Shown here: positions 51,867 through 60,063 of the stretch, piece after piece | Layout of the letters: each line of letters opens with the position of its first letter | Position numbering within the stretch: position 1 is the stretch's first letter | Origin: Nannocystis sp. | Lineage (GTDB): Bacteria > Myxococcota_A > Polyangia > Nannocystales > Nannocystaceae | Reading direction: 5' to 3' | Assembly (NCBI RefSeq): GCF_016714285.1 | Contig: NZ_JADJNN010000006.1 | Span: 62,001-126,000 of the forward strand | DNA length: 64,000 nt | The notes under the pieces: model-generated | The model's input: the letters and a program-made list of their open reading frames with translations, nothing else | Told to the model about the DNA's origin: nothing | Database searches by the model: none | Translations under genes and position numbers: made by a program

Positions 51867-53738
51867 ATGGCCAGCCACCGGGTCAACCACGTGGAGATCG
51901 AGCTGCGTGTCGGCGACGTCGAGCTCGCCACCGACCTGATCGAGCGGACCAGCCGTCTGCACGAGCGACGGATCTCCCCGCTGCTCGACCGCCTCCTCGG
52001 CGAGCACAGCGACCCCGCGCAGATCGACCGCCTCGACCGCCTCGAGCTCGACCTCGGCAACCTCGACGTCGACGACTTCGAGGACGACCTCCTCCGCAAA
52101 CTCGAGGCCGCCCTGCGCACCGCCCTGCGCCAGGCCCTCGCCGACCGCCGCAGCGACGTCCGCGGCGACGCCCCGCTCGAGCTCCTCACCACCTTCGCCA
52201 CGACCGGCAACCTCCCGTGGTGGGCCGACGCCAGCCGAGGCGACCCGATCGCCGCGGCCAGCGTCACCCTGCTCCGCGAGGCCCCGGCCGCCCTCCTCAC
52301 GCTCCTCGCCGAGCTCGCCGACGACCCCGTCGCCCGGACCCGCCTCGCCCGTCACCTCGACGCCGCCTGCCTCGACACGCTCGTCGGCCTGCGCTGGCCC
52401 GCCGCCCGCCTCGGCCTGCCCGCCGCCCTCCAGCTCCTCACGCAGCAGCTCGACGCGGCCCCGCAGGCCGGTCCCCGTCGCCTCCTCCGCCTGCGCCAGG
52501 CGATCCTCACCGCGGTCGCCCACCCGGCCCTCGCACCCACCCAGGCCCTGCGATCGATCGTCCTGCAGCTCGCCGACCTGCCCGGCTGGCGACCCGCCGC
52601 GCCGCAGCGACCCCCCGAGCTACCGCCCGCGCTGCACGCCGCCCTCGCCGCTGCGCTCACCGAGCTCCACGCGCGCGGGAGCTCCCATCGTGACACCGGG
52701 CCCGACCCAAACCACGACATCACAACGCCGCAGCCGTCGCCCGACCCCGACCCGACGTCGCTGCAACCCGCCGAGCTCGAGCCCCCCGAGCTCCGCGAGC
52801 TCCGCGAACCACGCCGCGTTCACGAACCATCGCCCCCCACCAGACCCCACGACGATCGTCTCCCCGAGCCGGAGCCGAGCAAGCCAGCACCGGCCGGACC
52901 CGCCGAGCCGCACGCCCACGAGCTCGAGCCAACGCCACCCACCGAACGCACCCGCGAGCTCGAGCCAACGCCACCCACCGAAGCCACCCGCGAGCTCGAG
53001 CCAACGCGACCCAGCGAAATCCCCCGCGAGCTCGAGCCAACGCCACCCACCGAGCTCGAGCCAACGCCAACCACCGAACCACCCGAACATCGCTCGCCCG
53101 CAGTCGCGGTGAACGAGCCCGACCCGCATCACCCCCACGCCGACCCCCGCGAAACCACCGCCCCGCACGCCACGCCGCAGCTCGCCGCCCCGCGCCCCAC
53201 CCGTCCGCCCCCACGTCGCCCCCGCGCGCGCCCGGACGAGCTCTACGTCGAGGACGCCGGCCTCGTGATCCTGTGGCCCTTCCTCGATCGCTTCTTCCTC
53301 CGCGTCGGCCTCCTGGACGACGAGCGCCGCTTCATCGACGAGCCCGCGAGCATGCAGGCGATCGCCCTGCTCGCGCAGCTCGCCAGCGAGGACCCCGATC
53401 CCCCCGAGTTCACGCTCCCGCTGGCCAAGCTGCTCGTCGGTCGCTCGCCGACCGACAGCTTCACGCTCGCGCGCCCGCTCGCCGGACCCCAGATCGACGA
53501 GTGCGAGCGCCTCCTCGCCGCCGTCATCGCCCACGCGACGATCCTCCGCGACATGCCCGTCGCCAGCTTCCGCGCCACCTTCCTGCGCCGCCCCGCCGCC
53601 CTCACCACCCGCGACGGCGCCTGGACCCTGCAGGTCGAGGCCCGCACCCACGACCTCGTGCTCGCGCGCTTCCCGTGGGCGTGGTCGTGGGTCAAGCTGC
53701 CGTGGATGCCAGACCCCTTGCGCGTGGAGTGGGCATGA
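51867..53738 (+). CDS. eCIS tape-measure protein (Afp14/Pvc14-type, CIS_TMP family)
   Basis: 623 residues. N-terminal HRVNHVEIELRVGDVELATD and IDRLDRLELDLGNLDVDDFE, and C-terminal YVEDAGLVILWPFLDRFFLRVG, DEPASMQAIALLAQLASED, FRATFLRRPAALTTRDGAW and FPWAWSWVKLPWMPDPLRVEW are the two conserved ends of this family, which fixes tube length and forms a lumen plug. The middle (about 280-450) is a low-complexity Pro/Glu/Thr stretch with five imperfect ELEPTPPTE repeats, of variable length in such proteins. ATGA overlap with the ATPase gene. Confidence 0.88.
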   Translation: MASHRVNHVEIELRVGDVELATDLIERTSRLHERRISPLLDRLLGEHSDPAQIDRLDRLELDLGNLDVDDFEDDLLRKLEAALRTALRQALADRRSDVRGDAPLELLTTFATTGNLPWWADASRGDPIAAASVTLLREAPAALLTLLAELADDPVARTRLARHLDAACLDTLVGLRWPAARLGLPAALQLLTQQLDAAPQAGPRRLLRLRQAILTAVAHPALAPTQALRSIVLQLADLPGWRPAAPQRPPELPPALHAALAAALTELHARGSSHRDTGPDPNHDITTPQPSPDPDPTSLQPAELEPPELRELREPRRVHEPSPPTRPHDDRLPEPEPSKPAPAGPAEPHAHELEPTPPTERTRELEPTPPTEATRELEPTRPSEIPRELEPTPPTELEPTPTTEPPEHRSPAVAVNEPDPHHPHADPRETTAPHATPQLAAPRPTRPPPRRPRARPDELYVEDAGLVILWPFLDRFFLRVGLLDDERRFIDEPASMQAIALLAQLASEDPDPPEFTLPLAKLLVGRSPTDSFTLARPLAGPQIDECERLLAAVIAHATILRDMPVASFRATFLRRPAALTTRDGAWTLQVEARTHDLVLARFPWAWSWVKLPWMPDPLRVEWA

Positions 53739-55081
53739 GCGACATCCACCTCGCCGACCTCGAGCGCGAGCTCGAGTGGTTCGCCCGGGTCCTCGACCTC
53801 CGCTTCAACGTCTACTTCGCCCGCGAGCCGCGACCCGGCGCGCCGCGGACCCTCGCCGAGCTCCCGCCGCCCGAGCTCGGCGACTCCACCTCGGCCTACG
53901 CCCGCCTGCTCGGCGAGCGCCCGCTCGAGCTCGTCGAGCGGCTCGCGTTGATCCTCGCCCTCGTCCCCCACCTGCGCCCGCAGCTGCTCGACGTCTTCTC
54001 GGTCAAGAACGCGACCTTCGACCGCCGCTTCACCGAGTTCGGCGGCACCCGCAGCGACGACGACTTCGAGCCGAGCGGCGAGACCCTGGCCTTCATCCTC
54101 GACGGCGGCTCGCTGGCGGCCCGCGCCGCCGTCTTGCAGATCCTCGAGCCCGATCACCCCTTCGTCCGCCACGACATCGTCCGCGTCGTCCCCACACCCC
54201 GGGCTCCGTCGGCGATGAAGGCCGCGCTGCGGATCTCACCCGAGCTGCTCGGCCTCCTGCTCACTGGAAGGCGCTCCCCGCCCGCGCACGACCCCGAGTT
54301 CCCCGCCCTGCGCATCGACACCGCCATGACCTGGGATGACCTCGTCCTCCCGCCCAGCACGCTCCGCCAGCTCCACGAGGTCCAGACCTTCATCGCCCAC
54401 GGCGACACCCTGATGCGCGCGTGGGGCATGGCGACCCGCCTGCGCCCGGGCCACCGCGCCCTGTTCCACGGCCCGCCCGGCACCGGCAAGACCATGAGCG
54501 CCGCGCTCGTCGGCAAGCTCGCCGGCCGCGACGTCTACCGCGTCGACCTCTCGCTGGTCGTCTCGAAGTACATCGGCGAGACCGAGAAGAACCTGTCCCG
54601 CGTGTTCGACCGCGCCCAGCAGCGCGGCTGGCTGCTGTTCTTCGACGAGGCCGACGCCCTGTTCGGCCGGCGCAGCGCCACCAACGACGCCCACGACCGC
54701 TACGCCAACCAGGAGGTCGCCTACCTCCTCCAGCGCATCGAGAGCTTCGACGGCATCACGATCCTCGCCTCGAACCTGCCCGACAACCTCGACGACGCCT
54801 TCGCCCGCCGCTTCGAGTCGACCGTCTACTTCCCGCTGCCGCGCCCCGCCGAGCGGCTGCGCCTGTGGACGCGGGGCTTCTCCCCGAAGGCCCGCCTCGC
54901 CCCGGACGTCGACCTCGCCGCCCTCGCCCGCGCGCACGAGCTCTCCGGCGCGTCGATCATGAACATCATCCGCCGCGTCAGCCTCACCGCGATCGCCGAG
55001 GCCGAGCGCGCCATCAGCGACAGCGACCTCCAGCAAGCGATCCGCCACGAGCTCACCAAGGACGGTCGCATCGCCGGCTAG
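53735..55081 (+). CDS. AAA+ ATPase of the eCIS (Afp15/Pvc15-like)
   Basis: 448 residues with an N-terminal helical domain specific for the family (DIHLADLERELEWFARVLDLR) and an AAA core: Walker A GPPGTGKT, Walker B LLFFDEADALFG, sensor 1 ILASN, arginine fingers DDAFARRFE. In Afp/PVC systems this ATPase is needed for particle assembly or cargo loading. It closes the structural operon; the start overlaps the tape-measure stop (ATGA), and the next gene is 88 bases away with its own promoter. Confidence 0.93.
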   Translation: MSDIHLADLERELEWFARVLDLRFNVYFAREPRPGAPRTLAELPPPELGDSTSAYARLLGERPLELVERLALILALVPHLRPQLLDVFSVKNATFDRRFTEFGGTRSDDDFEPSGETLAFILDGGSLAARAAVLQILEPDHPFVRHDIVRVVPTPRAPSAMKAALRISPELLGLLLTGRRSPPAHDPEFPALRIDTAMTWDDLVLPPSTLRQLHEVQTFIAHGDTLMRAWGMATRLRPGHRALFHGPPGTGKTMSAALVGKLAGRDVYRVDLSLVVSKYIGETEKNLSRVFDRAQQRGWLLFFDEADALFGRRSATNDAHDRYANQEVAYLLQRIESFDGITILASNLPDNLDDAFARRFESTVYFPLPRPAERLRLWTRGFSPKARLAPDVDLAALARAHELSGASIMNIIRRVSLTAIAEAERAISDSDLQQAIRHELTKDGRIAG

Positions 55082-55154
55082 CCGCATCCGCGCTCACCTG
55101 CGAGCGCGCGCCGCGGTGCGCCGCAGGCCCGCTCGCCGCAGACCGGGCGACCAC

Positions 55155-55163
55155 TGGTACAAT
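55155..55163 (+). promoter_or_regulatory. Extended -10 promoter of the toxin gene
   Basis: TGG-TACAAT (TG at 55155-55156, hexamer 55158-55163) ends 6 bases before the ATG. The box is near consensus, lies in an 88-base gap after the ATPase gene, and suggests that the cargo can be transcribed independently of the injector. Confidence 0.6.
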
Positions 55164-55169
55164 CGACCG

Positions 55170-57173
55170 ATGGCACGTATCACGCAGCAGCGGGAGCAGA
55201 CCACCACGGCCCGCCCCGACAGCCCGCGCGCCGCGAGCCGCGGCCTCGCCCTGCAGCCCCCCCCTTGCGGCATCGAGTTCGCCGACTGCCACGCCTCGCC
55301 CACCGCACCCGTCCAGGCCGCCGCGCCGGGCGGCGCGACCCTCGACGCCGCCGCCCGTACACACATGGAGCAGGCCTTCGGCGCCAGCTTCGCCGACGTG
55401 CGCGTCCACCAGGGCGACGCCGCCAGCCGCATCGGCGCCGTCGCCTTCACGCAGGGTACTGACATTCACTTCGCCGCCGGCGCCTATCGGCCCGGGACGC
55501 CCGCGGGCCTCGAGCTCCTCGGCCACGAGCTCGCGCACGTGCAGCAGCAACGAGCGGGCCGCGTGCCCGGACCTCGCGACAGCGGCGGCCTCGTCCACGA
55601 GCATGCCCTCGAGTCCGAGGCCGACGCCGCGGGCCAGCGCGCCGCGGCCGGCGAGCGCGTCAGCCTCGGCGGCGCCGGCGGTCAAGCGCCCGCCACGGCG
55701 CCGATCCAGGCCAAGCTGGCGTGGACCACGGAGAAGCTGGGCGACAAGGCCGACAAGTCGACGAAGAAGGACAAGCGATGGAAGCAGCTCATTCGCATCA
55801 TGCGAAGCTATGAAAAGCTCAAGGGCGAGGCCATCGACGGCAAGCCCGCGATCGGCCCGCTCAATCAGCTGCGCGAGCAGTGCCTCGCCTGGCTCTCCAC
55901 GCGCGGCGAGCTCCCATCCTACGCGAAGAACAACAAGAAAAAGAATGAGCTCACCCTGAAAGGCGCGGTCGAGCAGCTCGCCTATCGCGACATCCCGCGG
56001 GAGATCGGCGTGATCATCAGCGGGCTCAAGGAAGGCAGCACCGGCGACAAGCTCGGCGGCGGCCAGGTCGGTCAGGTCTTCCTGTCCACCTTCGGGAAGA
56101 TCAACGCGGTCTTCAAGGACGACCAGCGCGCCAAGAAGATCGACTCCAAGGCACAGGTAGCGATCGCCGGCGTCGAGTCGGGGATCGACTTCAACGAGAG
56201 TCCGCTGCTGTCCAACCGCGCCGTCGCCAGCTGGCAGGTCGACCAGCTGTTCGGCGCCAACGTGACCAGCCGCAGCGAATTCGCCACGCGTCAGACCGAC
56301 AAGGGCTTCCAGCACGGCACCGCGTCCGAGTTCGTCGACGGCACCGCGATCCAGGGCGGCGGCGCGTTGCCGATCTTCGAGGAGCTCGACTGGTCCGACC
56401 CGGAGCTCCAGCGCCAGCTCTCGACCCTCCAGCTCATGGACGCGATCACCGGCCAGGTCGACCGCCACGGCGGCAACTTCTTCATCACCCAGGACGGCGA
56501 AAAGACGAAGGTCGTCGGCATCGACAACGACCTGTCCTTCGGCAAGCTCAAGCTGGACGTCGACAAACCCAACTCCAACGACGACAAGTTCACCGGCTTC
56601 CCGATGTACGTCGACGAGGAGGTCGCCGAGCAGGTGCTCGGCGTGAAGGAGCACCAGCTCCGCGCCGTGCTCGCCCCGCTCCTCCCGGAGCCCGAGGTCC
56701 AGGCCGCGCTGACGCGCCTGAAGAAGGCCCAGGAGCGGCTCAGGCAGCTGAAGCAGACCGGCCACTGGCTCTCGAAGCAGCAGTGGAACAACGAGACATC
56801 CGAGAAGCACGACACGACCACCTACCTCGGCCGCGCCCGAGGCTTCGCGGAGCGGAACAAAGCGACCGGGCGTACGGTCCCCCGCGGCGACAAGCCCCTC
56901 TCGAACAGGGAGCGCAAGTCGCGGAACGAGTACCTTGAGGGCGCCCATCTCAAGCTCCAGATGTTCATCCTCAACGCCAAGGCATACAAGAAACCCCTGA
57001 CGGAGGGGAAGCCCGTGGAGGGGTTCGCGGCGACCACCCCCGAGGCGCTGCTGCTGGAGGTCGCGCAGATCAAGCAGGCCTTGCTGGAGAAGTTCCCGAA
57101 CCTCGGCGCCGAGACCCTGTTCCAGCAACTGGACCAGGCCATCAACACCTTCAATGAGTTCACCCCGAACTAA
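55170..57173 (+). CDS. Predicted eCIS cargo: DUF4157 (eCIS core) domain fused to a kinase-like effector domain
   Basis: 667 residues. Residues 60-130 form the eCIS-core/DUF4157 domain: MEQAFGASFADVRVHQGD, GTDIHFAAGAYRPGTPAG and a zinc-protease-like HELAH (H119-H123). After a linker (about 130-285) the C-terminal part looks like a kinase fold: a Gly-rich loop LGGGQVGQVF (296-303), an invariant-lysine candidate AVFK (K316), an alpha-C-like segment, a catalytic-loop motif QVDRHGGNFF (D431, N436) and a metal motif GIDNDLSFG (D452/D454). The DRHxxN...D pattern is shared by PI3/4-kinase-like, HipA-like and Fam20C-like families. It follows the ATPase gene, and DUF4157 proteins are established eCIS-associated cargo. 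The second half is visibly more A+T-rich and Lys-rich than its neighbours, suggesting horizontal acquisition. Target of phosphorylation unknown. Confidence 0.85.
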   Translation: MARITQQREQTTTARPDSPRAASRGLALQPPPCGIEFADCHASPTAPVQAAAPGGATLDAAARTHMEQAFGASFADVRVHQGDAASRIGAVAFTQGTDIHFAAGAYRPGTPAGLELLGHELAHVQQQRAGRVPGPRDSGGLVHEHALESEADAAGQRAAAGERVSLGGAGGQAPATAPIQAKLAWTTEKLGDKADKSTKKDKRWKQLIRIMRSYEKLKGEAIDGKPAIGPLNQLREQCLAWLSTRGELPSYAKNNKKKNELTLKGAVEQLAYRDIPREIGVIISGLKEGSTGDKLGGGQVGQVFLSTFGKINAVFKDDQRAKKIDSKAQVAIAGVESGIDFNESPLLSNRAVASWQVDQLFGANVTSRSEFATRQTDKGFQHGTASEFVDGTAIQGGGALPIFEELDWSDPELQRQLSTLQLMDAITGQVDRHGGNFFITQDGEKTKVVGIDNDLSFGKLKLDVDKPNSNDDKFTGFPMYVDEEVAEQVLGVKEHQLRAVLAPLLPEPEVQAALTRLKKAQERLRQLKQTGHWLSKQQWNNETSEKHDTTTYLGRARGFAERNKATGRTVPRGDKPLSNRERKSRNEYLEGAHLKLQMFILNAKAYKKPLTEGKPVEGFAATTPEALLLEVAQIKQALLEKFPNLGAETLFQQLDQAINTFNEFTPN

Positions 57174-57394
57174 AGCCCGCGCCGCCCGCAGCCAGCTTCA
57201 CCACCAGCTTCGGCGACCAGCCCCCGTTCGCCTAACCGCTCACCGGCCTGGGCGAGGCCTGCTCACCCGCCTCGAGCCGCGCACCCCCTGATCGCGGCGA
57301 TATCATCACCTGTCTAAAAGGACATCTCATCCCAGCGCAGCGCAGCGCTTGCCGTCGCGCGGGTCCGCGGATACTCTCCGCCGCGGGAAAGCCC

Positions 57395-57895
57395 GTGCGA
57401 GCCATCACCAAAGACGACCGCGTCGAGATCGCGGCGACCTTCCTCGGCGCCTTCATCCTTGGCGCCTCCTTCGCCAAGGACTTCTTCATGCACGGGAAGT
57501 TCGAGGTCCGCGTATTCTTCCTCGGCGTCTCTTGCTTCGTGCTCTTCCTCGTCATCGCCGTCATCGCCGCGATCCGCATCCGTATGCTCGACCGGGCCCG
57601 GCCCGGGCTCAGCCTCGCCTGGGCGCTCTTCTTCGCGCTCGGCAACCTCGCCGCCGTCGACCTCTTCAGCCATCAGTTCCTCGGCGCGCGCATCGACGCC
57701 GACATCAAGAGCGAGACGGTCCTCTTCCTCGTCTGCTACAGCCTTGCGACCAATCTCCTGTTCGTGCTCAACCACGAGACCCTGCTCGCCGCGCTACAGG
57801 AGAAGACCCTGTACAAGTACCTCATCGCCCCGATCAACGGCATCAGCGTCGGCGCCGTGCTCACCGGCATCCTCGTCTGGCTCGCCGGCCCCTGA
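57395..57895 (+). CDS. Multi-pass membrane protein downstream of the eCIS cargo
   Basis: 166 residues from GTG (RAITKDDRVEIAATFLGAFILG). Four to five hydrophobic segments (about 11-30, 40-62, 72-92, 108-125, 135-160). No family recognised. TACTCT lies at 57372-57377. Its position directly after the kinase-like cargo makes a protective (immunity) or release role conceivable, but eCIS cargo normally do not need immunity proteins, so the role is open. The 221 bases before it show no other feature. It converges on the CHAT-like gene. Confidence 0.7.
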   Translation: MRAITKDDRVEIAATFLGAFILGASFAKDFFMHGKFEVRVFFLGVSCFVLFLVIAVIAAIRIRMLDRARPGLSLAWALFFALGNLAAVDLFSHQFLGARIDADIKSETVLFLVCYSLATNLLFVLNHETLLAALQEKTLYKYLIAPINGISVGAVLTGILVWLAGP

Positions 57896-57933
57896 GCTCC
57901 GCCGCGCGTCCCGGTCGTACGCGACGCGCCCGC

Positions 57934-60061
57934 TCAACCCCTGAGCTCGCGCCGTCCGCCCTCGCGGTAGCGCTCGAGCCACTCGAACAGATCGTCGAGC
58001 GTCACCCCGCAGCCCGCCGCGATCGCCTGCGGCGCCTCTGCCCCGCGCAGCAGCGCCAGCACGGCCCGCTCGCGCCGCCGCGCCGCGTCCCGGCCCCTCC
58101 TCGACCGCCCCCCGCGCGCCCCCGCCGACCGCCACCGGCCCGCCGCTCGCCGCCCCGCCGCTCACCGCCACCGGCCTGCCCCCGGCAGAGACCGCCACCG
58201 CGTGCCCTTCCCTCGCGACCCCGCTGCCGCCCGCCTGCTGACCCCGCGGCGCCTCCACCGGCCTGTCCCGAGAGACAGCCCCCTCCGCCGCGACCACCGA
58301 CCTGTCCCGAGAGACAGCCCCCTCCGCCGCGACCACCGACCTGTCCCGCGAGACAGGCCCATCCGCCGCGACCACCGACCTGTCCCGCGAGACAGCCTCA
58401 TCGACCGCCACCGACCTGTCCCGCGAGACAGCCTCATCGACCACCGACGACCTGTCCCGAGAGACAGACATATCCGCCGCGTCCCCGCCCCCAGCCTGCC
58501 TGTCCTTCGGGACAGCATCATCCGCGCCGTCCTTCGCGGCCGCCCGCCGGCCGAGCAGCGCCGCCCGCTGCGGGTCGCGCAGGTCGATGAGCACGCTCGG
58601 CATCCCCGGCTCGCCCAGCCTGGCCCGCGCGCGCGCCAGGGGCAGGTGCGCCGCCGGATCGCCGAGCAGCAGATACCCGCGCAGGTCGTTGCGCCGCATC
58701 CACAGCTGCGCCACCTTGCGCGCGTCGCCAGCGTAGGCCTGCCCGCGCGCCGCCGCCTCGCGCTGCAGCTGGTACCCCGAGCTCAGGTCGTCGTTGGCCT
58801 CGCGGTACGCCTGCATCAGCGAGTCGAGCGCCACCCCGGCGCGGCTGCCCGACAGCAGCGCCCGCATCGCCCCGAAGATCCGCGACGCCCGGCTGCCGCG
58901 ACCACCGTCCATGAACGCGAAGCTCCACGCCAGATCGACGTGCCCGATCACCGCCAGCGGCCCCTTCGGGTTGGCCAGCGCCGCCTGCGGCAGCGCGGCC
59001 AGGAACGGCGGCTCGCCGGCGCGGGGCAGGCTGCGCAGCACCTCCGCCGCCGCCCGCCCCTCGCCGCCGCTCGCCGCCAGCGCCTGCAACCACGGCAGGT
59101 ACGCGCTGTCACCCGGCGTGCCCGCCCCGAAGCACGCGATCATCAGCCACACCCCGCCCGGCAGGAACGGCGCCGAGCCCAGCGACTCCGCGGACAGCGG
59201 CTCCCCGTCGAGGCCGAGGCACAGCGCGCCCTGCGTGCGCCGCTGCTGCTCCGCGCTGCGCCACCCGCGGCGCGGCGCGCCGAGCCCGTGCGACAGCGAC
59301 AGCAACACGCTCGCCTCGCGCGACCCCGCCGCCTCGATCAGCGCGCCCGGACCGTCATCCGCGTAGGGCACCGTCACCGCCTCCGCCAGCTCGAGCTTGC
59401 CCGCGCCGCGCCAGCGCTCCGCCATCTCGACGCAGGGCTGGATCAGGTGGCGATAGCCCGCGCTGATCGCCGCCGTCCCGTCCTGGGCCGTGTAGTACAG
59501 CGCCCGCGGCAGCTCGCGGGCGCTCCGCTCCCACCCGATCACCTTGTCGGCGTAGGCCCCGTAGGCCGCCTCATCGTCCAGCGCCAGACGACCCACGAAG
59601 CAGCCGTGCGCCAGCGTCTGCTGCAGCTCGAGCGACACCTGCGTGAGCTCGCCGAGCAGCAACAAATAGCGCGGCCGCTCGTGCTCCGGCACCTTCTCCG
59701 CCCGCAGCACCTCGTCGCGCCAGCGGATCGCCGCCGCCGAGTCCTGCCCCGGCGGCACCCGGTAGATCCGCGGCTTGGTCCCCTGCTCCGCCCGGCGGTG
59801 CTCGATCAACCCCGCGATCGCCCCGAGCAGCAGATCGCCCACCGGCCCCTCCGGCGCGATCACCCCCCAGCGCTGCAGGTCGAGCAGGTTGGGGTCGCGG
59901 TCCGGCGCGTCGAGGAACAGCGAGCCCGCCCCGCGCGGCTCGGCCGGCGCCGTCGCGGCCGTCAGCGTCGACTCCGGCAGCCCGCGCTCGAGCACCGGCA
60001 TCCGCGCCTCCGCGTCGGAGAGCAGCAGATCGATCGGTGAATCTGCGACCGTACCACTCAT
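57934..60061 (-). CDS. CHAT/caspase-like protease with repeat linker and C-terminal HTH-like segment, frameshifted near the end
   Basis: About 709 residues after correcting a frame change. The N-terminal 500 residues form a caspase/CHAT-like protein with a candidate His in SLSHGLGAPR (about residue 254) and Cys in MIACFGAGTP (about 310), plus DLAWSFAFMDGG and YLLLGDPAAHLP as seen in C25/CHAT relatives. A linker of seven VSRDRS repeats follows. The 5' frame then continues as an Ala/Gly/Arg run, but in the adjacent frame from about 58080 a clear HTH-like end appears (RRRERAVLALLRG, AIAAGCGVTLDDLFEWLERY, stop at 57934). A one-base indel at about 58085-58115, beside a C6 run, is therefore likely. 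Two bases separate it from the upstream Cys-rich lipoprotein gene. CHAT-type proteases act in toxin activation and defence. Confidence 0.72.
58258..58516. repeat. Seven tandem 36-39 bp repeats with hairpin cores
   Basis: Seven units, each carrying CTGTCCCG(A/C)GAGACAG (the last is CTGTCCTTCGGGACAG), spaced 36-39 bp. The core is an inverted repeat CTGTC...GACAG. The array is in frame and codes for VSRDRS-type linker repeats (about 13 residues per unit), so it is an expanding linker inside the CHAT-like gene; contraction or expansion by whole units would keep the frame. Confidence 0.85.
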
Positions 60062-60063
60062 GA

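Noticed and set aside
46041..52523. A 2160-codon open frame on the minus strand across the eCIS genes
   Set aside because: Composition is that of an antisense shadow, with no motif; the plus-strand genes have strong family matches and tight spacing.
33890..55081. Prophage or type VI secretion locus
   Set aside because: No capsid, portal, terminase, integrase or lysis genes and no TssJ/L/M or ClpV; DUF4255, CIS tape measure and Pvc15-type ATPase instead mark an eCIS.
57395..57895. Holin
   Set aside because: It has 4-5 long membrane segments and is not linked to a lysis enzyme; size and topology do not fit holins well.
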